From assembly GCF_001625215.2 (NCBI RefSeq), contig NC_030385.2:47021598-47085597 (forward strand): 64,000 bases of DNA. Direction: 5' to 3'. This stretch comes from Daucus carota subsp. sativus. Lineage: Eukaryota > Streptophyta > Magnoliopsida > Apiales > Apiaceae. The translations under genes were made by a program, and so were the position numbers. Under the pieces are notes generated by a model. It was not told the DNA's origin. It did not search any database and worked only from the letters and a program-made list of their open reading frames with translations. This document shows positions 1-9,286 of this stretch, in pieces. Numbering within the stretch: the first letter of the stretch is position 1; each line of letters begins with the position of its first letter.

Positions 1-1205
1 AATTAAAATTAATTTGGGTCGCCCTCTCCTCAAACACAATACTAATCAAGAATCATTTACATTATGATAAAATTATAATTATAATTAGATAAATATATCC
101 AATTTCATAGATTTTACCTATTATATTTTTCTTTAAGATTCCTATTTCTTAATTGTTTAGAATTATCTCTCTTTTCTTTGAAGATTCCTATTTCTTTTTT
201 TTTTTTGCCAGAAGATTCCTATTTCTTAATTTCATAGATTTTAGCTATTATATTTTTGTTAGAATTCCTAGTTCTTAACTACTTAGAATTGTCAAAAATA
301 AAAATTGTACGTATTATCTTACAAATCTTAAATATAAATTTTATTTTATTTATCGTTGTTAGTTTAAATAAATATAATCCTATTACTTTTAATATTCCTA
401 AATAAGAAAAAAATTGTATTACTTTTAGAATCCAAAAAGAAAAGAATTGTATTAACTTTTGGAATCCTTGAACTTAGTTTTTTAAATTATAATTATATTT
501 TCTATCCAAAATTTAAAAAAAATATATAAAAAAATTTATTATTTTTAGAATCCAATAAAAAAAATTGTATTACCTTTAATATCCTTAAACTTGATTTTTT
601 AAATCAAGTTTAAGAAACTCTACTTGCATAAGAACAGACTGCACTTTCTTGGGAGGACATGCAAGCAGTGCACGACTCTGTCTTGTATGTTAGTTCTGGG
701 CGTTGCAGGCTTGCAACTGTTGATAAGAAAGAATTTTCTGAAATGGCTTGGGGCTTGGGGCTTGGTCAATAGTAAGGATAAATTTTTGTGGGTGGTCCGA
801 GTCATTGAGACACCCTGCATCCTTAGAATTATAAATTTTATAATTTTTTAAAATAAGAATTGTATTTCATTAATAATTTGTATATTAATGTATAAATAAA
901 AAATAAGTATTGTATTATCTTTATGATTCCTAAATATCAAGATTCTAGAATATTATAATCTTTAAAGTCCAATAAGAAAATAATTGTATCATCTTTAGAA
1001 TTCTATAAGAAAAGAATTGTATTACCTTTAGAATTCTTGTAACTGATTTTTTGAACTATAAATTGTATAATATTTAGAATTCAATAAGAAAAGAATTTTA
1101 TTGCTTTCAAAATTCTTATACCCGAATTTTATCCGGAATTTAAAAAAAAATCAGAAGACTGAATCGAGCAATATTAGAGACGCCCGCATCCTCTTTTCTA
1201 TATAT
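1..1205 (-). mobile_element. Helitron-like non-autonomous copy A (enters from left edge)
   Basis: AT-rich noncoding DNA shares phrases with copies B and C, such as the module GTCAAACACAATACTAAT and the terminal block GAGACGCCCGCATCCTC at about 1178-1194. Read on the minus strand, the right end starts near TATATA-GAAAAGAGGATGCGGGCG, which resembles a Helitron 5' terminus. The start of the element lies outside the window. The small ORFs inside match no known protein. Assignment to Helitrons rests on the 3' structure of the neighbouring copy B, so it is an inference. Confidence 0.45.
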
Positions 1206-1208
1206 ATA

Positions 1209-2735
1209 CTAGTGAATAAAGCCGCGCTTCGCGGCGGGGTTATGAATTTTTTATAAATTTAGACAAAAAATTGTTTTAGGTACTTTCCCGTCAAACATAA
1301 TACTAATACAAAATTTATTATTATTTAGATAAAAATTAATTTGGGTCGCCCTCCCCTTAAGCATAATACTAAGAAAGAATTTTTTTTATAAATTTTGATA
1401 CAAAATAATATTATAATTGCATAAAAGTTATTTTAAGTCATGTTCCCGTTAAACATATCATTAATAAAAATATATTATAATTAATATAAAAATTTGTTTA
1501 AGTGGCCCTCCTGTCAAACACAATACTAATAAAAAAATTGTTTGACCCGCCCTCCTATCAAAGACAATATTAATCAATAATTATTATAATTATGATAAAA
1601 TTAAATATAATAATATAGATAGAAATTAGTTTGAGCCGCTCACTTGTCAAACACAATGCTAATAACAAAACATTATTATAATATAGATATTAGTTTGAGT
1701 CGCCCTACCGTCAAACACAATACTAATAAAACTTATTATATAATTATGATAAAGTTAAAGATTATAATTGGATAAAAAATATTTTAAGTTGTAGCCCCTT
1801 TTTAATAAATATATATATTATAGCTTAGATAAAAAAAATTATTTTACCCGCTTTCCCGTCAAACATAATACTAATAGAAAATTTATTATTATTTATATAA
1901 AATTTAATTTGGGCCTCCTCCCCTCAAATACAATACTAATCAAGAATCATTTCCATTATGATAAAATTGTAATTATAATTGGATAAATATATTCAATTTC
2001 ATAAATTTTAGCTATTATATTTTTCTTTAAGATTCTTATTTCTTAATTGTTTAGAATTATCTCTCTTTTCTTTTAAGATTCTTATTTCTTCACTACTTAG
2101 AATTTCATAGATTTTAACTATTATATTTTTGTTAAAATTCCTATTTCTTAACTATTTAGAATTGTATCTCTTTTACTATTACTATTTTTTAGCTATTTTA
2201 ATTATTTTCTCTCAAAAAATTAGAAATTTAAACGGAAAGTTTGTAGAGGCTCCACGTAACCTATCGCGTATCCTCTCAAGAATCATTTACGTTATGATAA
2301 AATTATAATCATGATTGGATAAATATATCCATTTCATAATGCTTAGCTATTATATTTCCTGTTTTTTAATTTAAGACTCTTTTTTGTTAACTACTTAGAA
2401 TTTCACAAATTTTAGCTATTATATTTTTGTTAAGATTCTTATTTCTTAACTATTTAGAATTATATCTCTTTTACGATTACTATTTTTTAACTACTTTACT
2501 TATTTTCTCTCAAAAAAATTAGAAAAAATAGAAAAATTAACCGGAGAGTTTTTAGAGACGCGTTAAGATTCCTACTTTTTAACTGCTTAGAATTAACTCT
2601 ATTACGATTACTATTTTTTAGCTACTTTACCTATTTTTTCTCAAAGAATTAGAAAAATTAAACGGAGAGTTTCCAGAGACGCCACATCACCGTACTGCAT
2701 CCTCCTTTATATTTTTTTAGATATATAATTTGACA
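1209..2735 (-). mobile_element. Helitron-like non-autonomous copy B
   Basis: The left edge reads A|CTAG at 1208-1212, followed by a GC-rich hairpin GCCGCG-CTT-CGCGGC at 1221-1235. On the minus strand this is a hairpin about 9 bp before a terminal CTAG that is followed by T, the hallmark of a Helitron 3' end. The interior is AT-rich and built of repeated short modules (GTCAAACACAATACTAAT near 1520, 1645, 1712 and 1855; TTAGCTATTATATTT near 2005 and 2345). The right edge is near the block GAGACGCCACATCACC...GCATCCTCC at 2673-2704. There is no Rep/helicase ORF, so it is non-autonomous. The exact 5' end is uncertain. Confidence 0.55.
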
Positions 2736-2860
2736 ATAAATAATCAAATACTCCCTCTGTCTCATTTAATTCTATACACTTTCCTCTTTTGGATGTCCCA
2801 CTCAATTCTATACATTTCAAAACTTTCTCAAAACAGCAAACTTTTATAATAGTGTTTGTC

Positions 2861-3036
2861 TAGTGTGTGCCCATGGGCACACACTATACACCAAAATTGA
2901 TGGTTTTGGTGGATTTTGATTGGTGGACTTGATGTAAATGCAGGGGGGCCATCTTTATTTATGATTAGATGACCAATAAAAATACACCAAACTCACAGGA
3001 GTCGGTGCTTATTGTGTGCCCATGGGCACACCATAT
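2861..3036. mobile_element. Small MITE with palindromic ends
   Basis: The perfect palindrome GTGTGCCCATGGGCACAC occurs at each end (within 2863-2884 and at 3014-3031), about 150 bp apart. The interior is noncoding and has inverted-repeat-like phrases (ACACCAAAATTGATGG and AAAATACACCAAACTCAC). A degenerate relative lies at about 59078-59205. The family was not identified. The element sits inside the Stowaway MITE and is therefore younger than it. Confidence 0.55.
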
Positions 3037-3087
3037 GACCATAGAAAAACCAACCCACCCACTACTTTCAACTACTTTTTCAAATCT

Positions 3088-4234
3088 AGCCGAAACCTCA
3101 GCCTGACTAAACCAATGAAGAAGACGAATGATTTGCTTTCGTTTCTCATTTTCATCTTCTCCGCATTGTATGTAGCAGCAGCGAACAATGTCACTTACGA
3201 CAGTCGCTCTCTCATCATCAACGGCCAGAGAAAGCTCCTCATCTCTGCTGCCATTCATTATCCTCGCAGCGTCCCCGCGGTAACAAATATTTACTTTGCT
3301 CTTTGTTTATAGCACGGCCCACGGAGTCCAACTCGACTGCTTCGTGTTTTAACAAGTTCGGAAACCATGGCTGAGGTGAGGGGTTCCAATAACCCTAAGT
3401 GGTTTGTTACATTATTAATTCGATTGAATCTAGTATTGGTCCCAAGTTTGTTGAATTCGAGTTATTTGATTTAATTTTATTTGTCGTCGTTTTTTTATAT
3501 TTTGATATTCATCCATTTTATATATTGTGTTGTTCTGGTATTGCTAATTTTATGGATGTAGGAACTTCTTGCCTCACAAGGCCATATCCATGGTGGTGAT
3601 GGATAGGTCCAGAAAGGGTGGAGAAGAAGAGCTATTTTGGCGATAATTGTGCCTTAATTAAGGATACTAATTATTCTTAATTAAGGTTTTAGTACCGTTT
3701 ATGGCGACCATTATTGGGGCATTATTGGCCCATAAGAGGCATTTAAGTGCCATAATGTTGGCTCGTTTATGTCTTTTATTTTAATTTTAAATTTGCTCAC
3801 ATTCGTTCATTCTGTTTTGTCTTATTTTCAGGATGTTTGAAAAAGCATTTAAGAATTTATCTATTAAGGCGTTTTCCGAGAAGACGCGAATTTTGGTGGA
3901 CAAGACAGTTGAGCTACAAACAAAGATAGAAAGGAATAAAGAAGACTTCATTTTTAGTCTATTTTGTAATCGATGTATTTTTTTGTAGGGTACTCTTTTT
4001 CCCCCTTGAGTTTTTTTCCCACAGGGTTTTGCTCTTGAGGGGTTTTAACGAGGCCCTTTTTTTGTGGGTTTTCTCTTCGGACTTGAAAGGTTATGTTATC
4101 TAAGCGTCCGGAGTATTTACATACTTTCGGTTAGATGATATACCTTCTTGAATGAAGGAAACTCTGTCCATCCGGATTGTAATTTTTTCTTGGTTTAATA
4201 CAACCGTTTATTGTGACAAAAAAAAAAAAAAAAA
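3088..4234 (+). mobile_element. Poly(A)-tailed retro-insertion with captured beta-galactosidase exon
   Basis: An 18-bp perfect direct repeat, AACTACTTTTTCAAATCT, lies at 3070-3087 and 4235-4252 and flanks about 1.15 kb ending in roughly 20 A residues. That is the signature of target-primed reverse transcription by LINE machinery. The 5' part is the leader, first exon and start of intron 1 of a GH35 beta-galactosidase gene. The middle is unrecognised. The last ~280 bp (from about 3960; CCCACAGGG, AACGAGGCCC, TTGGTTTAATAC) resembles the 3' tail of plant L1-type LINEs from memory. The insertion is chimeric, has no complete ORF, and lies inside the Stowaway MITE. Confidence 0.7.
3115..3279 (+). 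pseudogene. Beta-galactosidase (GH35) exon 1 fragment
   Basis: The 55-codon reading frame begins with ATG at 3115, encodes a hydrophobic signal peptide of about 25 residues ([14 protein letters not shown]), and continues with [20 protein letters not shown] and IHYPRSVPA. These are the conserved N-terminal motifs of plant cell-wall beta-galactosidases (BGAL). It stops at a normal exon border, GCG|GTAACA at 3279/3280, with about 30 bp of intron before the similarity is lost. The next conserved exon, which normally starts MWPGL, is absent, so this cannot make an active enzyme. It is a captured fragment, not a gene decayed in place. Confidence 0.8.
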
Positions 4235-4479
4235 AACTACTTTTTCAAATCTATTAATATATTGATGGGACCCACTAATTTACCCACTTTTCTTCCTCTT
4301 CTCACTACTTTATACTTACTTAATACACTTTTTTTAGTCTCCGTGCCCAATCCATATGTATACTTCTCAGAGGGACGGAGGGAGTAAGAATATAAATTTA
4401 TAACTTCTTGTCCGAAGAATTTATGTAATCACGTTATTCAGTTTTCTCTGAAACGACTAACATGGATCTGTCTTGCAAA

Positions 4480-5770
4480 AAAAAATCGTATTATTTTTAT
4501 AATTTCAAAATTAATATGAAAAAAATTGTATTATTGTTAGAATCCTTTTAATAGATTCTAGAGTATTATCTTTAGAATCCGATAAGAAAAGAAGGAAGAC
4601 TGAATCGAACAATTTTAGATACCGTCAAACACAATACTAATAAAAATTATTATAATTATGATAAATTTAGTTATAATTGTTAAACATATCATTAATAAAA
4701 AAATATTATAATTAATATATAAATTTTTTAAGTCGCCTCCTGTCAAACACAATACTAATAAAAAAATTGTTTGACCCACCCTGCCATCAAAGACAATATT
4801 AATCAATAATTATTATAATTATGATAAAATTAAATATAATAATATAGATAAAGATAAGTTTGAGGCACTCTCTTGTCAAGCACAATACTAATAACAAAAT
4901 ATTATAATATAGATATTAGTTTGAGTCGCCCTACAGTCAAAGACAATACTAATAAAATTATTATAATTATGATAAATTATTTTAAGTTGTGGTCCCGTTT
5001 TAATAAAAAAATATTATAACTTAGATAAAAAATTATTCTAATCAATAATTATTTACATTATAATAAAATTATAATTATAATTGGATAAATATATCCAATT
5101 TCATAGATTTTAACTATTATATTTTTCTTTAAGAATCCTATTTCTTAATTGCTTAGAATTATCTCTCTTTTGTTTTAGGATTCCTATTTCTTAACTACTT
5201 AGAATTTCATAAATTTTAACTATTATAGTTTTGTTAAAATTTCTATTTCTTAACATTTATAAGTCTTAACATGCTTCTAACTTCTACTTTACTTTTCTAA
5301 TTTAATGAAGAAGCACTTATTTTAAGCTAAACCAACGGCTCCCGCTTTGTTTATATTCTAATTAATAACATAAACCCTCCAAATTTGTTGTAATCTTTCT
5401 GATGCTGTGAAGGACTATCTTCCAACTTTGATATAAGATTATGGTTCTTCAGTTGAAGCTTATGCATCGCCTAATAAGATTTCTATATTAATATATGATT
5501 AAAAATAAAAATTGTATTACCTTATGATAAAAATTGTATCACCTTTTATGATTGCTAAATAAGAAAAAAGATTGTATTACTTGTAGAATCCTTTTTCTAG
5601 AGTATTACGTTTACGAATTCAATAAGAAAAGAATTACATTACTTTTAGAATTCTTAAACCTGATTTTTAGAATTATAATTATATTTTCTATCTGAAATTT
5701 AAGAAAATTAGGAAGATCGAATCGAACAATTCTAGAGACGCCCGCATCCTCTTTTATATATCATTCTCCT
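4480..5770 (-). mobile_element. Helitron-like non-autonomous copy C
   Basis: This stretch repeats the modules of copies A and B (GTCAAACACAATACTAAT near 4623, 4741 and 4875; TATTATATTTTTCTTTAAGA near 5115). It ends in the same block, GAGACGCCCGCATCCTC, at about 5734-5750, followed by TTTTATATAT. No CTAG-hairpin terminus was found at its left side, so the copy may be truncated or interrupted. A piece related to the hAT-like MITE family (5260-5345) lies inside. There is no coding sequence. Confidence 0.45.
5260..5345. mobile_element. Fragment of hAT-like MITE
   Basis: ATTTATAAGTCTTAACATGC through CACTTATTTTAAGCTAAACC closely matches the right half of the copy ending at 62704. Its left half is absent, so it is truncated within Helitron-like copy C. 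Confidence 0.55.
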
Positions 5771-6011
5771 TTATATATATATATTGATGATTGATTGACT
5801 CACTCTTTGATAACTTATGACTATAGATCTTTCCTTGCAAAGAAGCTTCATTGAGCAGCCCACCAATGCTAAAATCAGAAATTGGGATACAAACACAACT
5901 CCGCAGAAGAATTTTTAAGTTTCAGGGCCAACCGATTTGCACAAATTAAAAACCCATACATATGTTTAAAGCCCATGAGTATAATCTCGCGTGCATCCGG
6001 ATTGAGCCCAA

Positions 6012-6061
6012 GGCCCATTAATTAAACCCTAACAAAACCTAAAAGAGCCCCTCTATATATA
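6012..6061 (+). promoter_or_regulatory. snoRNA-unit promoter: site II, telo-box, TATA
   Basis: A site II core GGCCCA at 6012-6017 is followed by a telo-box AAACCCTAA at 6024-6032 and a TATA box TATATATA at 6054-6061. This trio is the known promoter signature of plant snoRNA, ribosomal-protein and ribosome-biogenesis genes. It lies about 140 bp upstream of the first of three box C/D snoRNAs, so transcription is expected to start near 6085-6090 on the plus strand. Confidence 0.7.
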
Positions 6062-6196
6062 CACTGCTAAAATCATCATCCGCTTCCAAGTCAATCATCT
6101 CAATTTCTCCGTCCATGTATTTCAGGTCTCAATCGTTTTGTTTTTTTCATTAGATTTGTTCTCTGATTGCAATATTTTGAGATATATTGAATCTGG

Positions 6197-6283
6197 ATGT
6201 GGTGATGAGGCTTATGTGGACTAGAGTTTCTGATCTGGCTTAATCCCCAGTTCTGAAGACAACCCCTTGGCTGTCTGAGCATT
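6197..6283 (+). ncRNA. Box C/D snoRNA 1, predicted double guide for 25S rRNA
   Basis: Box C GTGATGA is at 6202-6208, box D' CTGA at 6230-6233 and box D CTGA at 6275-6278. The 11 nt directly before box D, CCCTTGGCTGT (6264-6274), are complementary to the 25S segment ACAGCCAAGGG. By the D+5 rule this would methylate the C of ACAGC, which I believe equals the yeast snR64 site. The 10 nt GGACTAGAGT before box D' are complementary to ACTCTAGTCC of 25S. rRNA sequences are from memory. The terminal stem is weak, so the ends are approximate. Confidence 0.7.
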
Positions 6284-6334
6284 CTTCTTTCATCTTAGTT
6301 TTCAAAAATCACGTTATTATTGTTATAATTAACG

Positions 6335-6419
6335 GGCTTATGATGATAAATCTATTTATCTTAGCGGATTTCAGTGAGGTATTTATATCAATGATCTGAT
6401 TGTTACACACACTGAAGCC
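6335..6419 (+). ncRNA. Box C/D snoRNA 2, predicted guide for 25S rRNA
   Basis: A terminal stem GGCT/AGCC (6335-6338 with 6416-6419) closes box C ATGATGA (6340-6346) and box D CTGA (6412-6415). The internal ATGATCT at about 6391 looks like box C'. The guide TTGTTACACAC (6400-6410) is complementary to GTGTGTAACAA of 25S. The upstream guide CTTAGCGGATTTC (6360-6372) is complementary to GAAATCCGCTAAG, which, as I recall the plant 25S sequence, lies immediately 5' of that same segment. Two adjacent matches make a chance similarity unlikely. Confidence 0.72.
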
Positions 6420-6467
6420 TTTATTTTTATAATTATATTTTTATGTTTAAATTGTGATTATGAATAA

Positions 6468-6573
6468 TTGCTGTGATGAGGCTAAACACCTAATTGGTGT
6501 ATTGGGCAGTGGACAAGGCCTTTTGGTCTTGCCGTGATCCCTTATTTAAACGACTTCTCCTTCCACTGAGCAT
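6468..6573 (+). ncRNA. Box C/D snoRNA 3, 15-nt complementarity to 18S 3' end
   Basis: Box C GTGATGA (6473-6479) and box D CTGA (6566-6569) are closed by TGC/GCA (6469-6471 with 6570-6572). The 15 nt ACGACTTCTCCTTCC (6550-6564) are complementary to the highly conserved 18S segment GGAAGGAGAAGTCGT near its 3' end. One unpaired base separates the duplex from box D. At about 105 nt it is longer than the other two and has internal hairpins (6486-6500 and 6514-6531). A GTGATCC at 6534-6540 may be box C'. Confidence 0.7.
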
Positions 6574-8799
6574 CTATTCTAAATTATGTTTATATTTTGT
6601 TAATTTCGAATTTGAATTATTATTTGATTAATTTTTTTGGCGTCCTTTACCAATTCTGGAGAATAAAATTGGTTTCTCTAGGTATAATGGCTTGGACGCA
6701 ATAGCAAAGAATGGTCATCCTGATAAATGTACTCTCTCAATGTCATTTTATCCTGGAAACGCCACTGATATTTTATATGATGATCATATTAGAATTTCCT
6801 TTTTAGATGAATCGAATGCTAATGACGGATGAAATTGGGAGGAAAAGCAACCGGAGAGATTGAATGCTGAATGTAGAAACTGCATTAAGCAGAATCTTTG
6901 GTTGCTAAAATGATGTTGAATACTATATGCTTGCATGTGCTCTATCTACATAGAGCTCGTGCACTGATAGTTTCATATACATTGGATACATCTTTCAGCT
7001 AAATTCAATTACCAGACCTTTGCTTCGAATGAAATTGGCAGTTTCAAGAACCATAAACTTTAATTGAATGGAATTGGCAACTCAAAAGTAATTGAAAAAA
7101 CTGCATTCCAAAACTTTTGGCACCTCAGCCCTGGACGAATAGTATAAAAGCTCAAGTTCTAATAAAAATGTTATTCAGGAATAAAATAGGGAAGACAGTA
7201 GATTAGGGGATTGACTCGTCACTCTTTGTTATGAGTTAAAAAAGAATTATGGTGGAATATTGGAAAAACCAGACACTCTTTGTTATGAGCTCAAGAGCTC
7301 AAATAGAAGAACTATAGTATTCGATAGAAGAATTATAGTATTCAAAATAAAATGAAGAATATAAAGGGAAAGATGGAAGATTGACTGACACTCTTTGTTA
7401 CATGCTCAAGCACACTTTGTTACATGCTCAAGTCAAAAGACATGAGCTCAAAGACAGTTCAAGTTGAACATTGTTTTTTTCTAACTCCATATTCAACATT
7501 GTTTTTCTCTAACTCCATATTGTCTTAATACACATCAGTACATCTTTTGATGATATTAGTATAAATTATATTGAATTTAAATTTAAATTATAAGTTGTAT
7601 TCAGTTTAAGTGTAATGCAACTTACATTCCATCTTTATAATATTTTGATTCGCATATTTTATAGTACCAACATCATTTGATCCTTCATGAATAATTTGAT
7701 GTATGCTGTTTAGGTTATAGTCGACTTATTATTTTGCAAACATATACCATCTTTATAATATCTTAATTCACAATTTTGGATGCTACAATAAAATTTTAAA
7801 AAAAAAATCAAATATGTTCGGCATAGAATATTGTTTTTTGAAAAAATATATTAAAAATAAGTTTTGTTGAACAAAGTGTATTTAAAAAAAATATTGTTGC
7901 AAGAAGGTAGGTAATTATTTGATAATTGTATGCTTTAAGATATAAAATATGAACATTATTAATTTTTTATGAAAATTTTATATTAACGTTGATAGTTTCT
8001 ATAAAAATCTAAAAAGCAGATTTTTCAGAAGCACGAAGGCTTGTTTTACCTGAAGATAGATTCTGAACCAATAGTATTTGTTTTGTAAAGTATCTTTACA
8101 TTTATTAAAACCAATATTTCTTGTACTTATATTAAAAATACAAGAAAAATAAAGACAAAAATAGAAAAAAGGAAAACATGACAGAAATAAAACTATCACA
8201 AGAAAACATACCGATAACGGAGAAAATAGGAAATCCTTATAACTATCGATACATAAATTTGATCTTATATAATTAGGATAACTGAGTCACAATTATAGTG
8301 TGTTTTTTTGAACAGTATTATAGTGTTAATAATAGATTCAGGTTTCTGGAATAACTAAATTATATTTGTTATGTCAATTAGGAAATTGTTATTTGATAAT
8401 AATTTAATGATGGGGACAGTTTAGTTTTATTATACTTGAGGCCAGGGGAGATTCCAGCAGCATCTTCTCAGTCCTGTTCGAACAAGAACAACTAAATATC
8501 TGCAGATCTGTTAAGAAGGGGGGACAATACAATATTACCTGTGTATCATCTCAGTTCCTAAAAATTACTCCAAATTGCCATCTCCCTAATAAAGAGACCA
8601 AAAAGAGCGAGTAATATGGACGACCATACCAGATCTTCTCAAATACTTATCACCACTTTATTTCACATTTTATTCTTCTTCCTTGTCATATGGTTTTTTC
8701 ATTTTATTAATGCAGTGTTACACCCTTATCTCGCTACTCTGCAACAACTTAGTTGACTGTCAATTACGATTTGCAGTTATGCACAGACCTAGACTCACC
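6574..8799. other. Intergenic, no gene seen
   Basis: AT-rich DNA without a credible coding region. The first 400 bp may be the 3' part of the snoRNA transcript. Between about 7200 and 7520 short phrases recur: CACTCTTTGTTATGAG at about 7219 and 7273, TTTGTTACATGCTCAAG twice near 7396-7434, and a 27-30 bp tandem copy of AACATTGTTTTT...CTAACTCCATATT near 7467-7520. Confidence 0.6.
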
Positions 8800-9286
8800 A
8801 TCCTTACATATAAATACCCAGTGCAAGTCTGTATCTGCACTCGGACGGACGATTTTGTGTATCCTTTGTGTTCTTTCAATATATCAGCTGTAACTTATTT
8901 TATCCGATATCGACTTTATTTTGATGATAGATACTAATAGCATCGGAATGTCCAGCTGCATGCTAGCTATGGATATGTGCTTCCATTCTTGATCACCTTT
9001 CTTCTTTCATAGTAGACGGGAATTGTGGCTCAATAGAGACTTTGGTAACGTTTTTTTGTTATTAGATTATGGTGTTTTGAATTTTTGTGATGAAGCTTGC
9101 GGTTTTGGATTTGTACTGATGTATTTTTTTTTGTTTTTTTTGAAATTCTGGATGTGATCAGTGAGAGGAGAGTCTTTGAGCCTGATTCCCGTCCAGACTT
9201 TTTTGAATTGATTTGATTAGGTTAGGTGAAAAAAAATCAGAATACTAGATTTTGGAGGATTATTTAATAGAAAGAAGAAATAAAAA
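8800..9286 (+). other. Probable promoter/leader of the COL gene
   Basis: A candidate TATA box (ATATAAATA near 8807) precedes about 450 bp without a credible coding frame, just upstream of the COL start codon. Whether the leader is spliced cannot be told from sequence alone. Confidence 0.35.

Larger units (their letters stand above)
2751..4384. mobile_element. Stowaway-type MITE, split by two later insertions
   Basis: The left end CTCCCTCTGTCTCA at 2751 and the right end GGGACGGAGGGAG ending at 4384 form the terminal inverted repeat typical of Tc1/mariner-derived Stowaway elements. A TA target duplication flanks both ends (2749-2750 and 4385-4386). The uninterrupted element would be about 300 bp and resembles the intact copy at 31419-31730. 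Two insertions enlarge it: a palindrome-ended MITE at about 2861-3040 and a poly(A)-tailed chimeric insertion at 3088-4234. Confidence 0.8.

Noticed and set aside
6640-6720. Hairpin GCGTCC...GGACGC followed by ATAGCA, resembling half of an H/ACA snoRNA
   Set aside because: No ACA box at a suitable distance and no convincing second hairpin.
6800-6875. Possible fourth box C/D RNA (GATGA and CTGA words near 6829-6860)
   Set aside because: The sequence before CTGA has the same sense as 18S, not antisense, and no terminal stem is seen.
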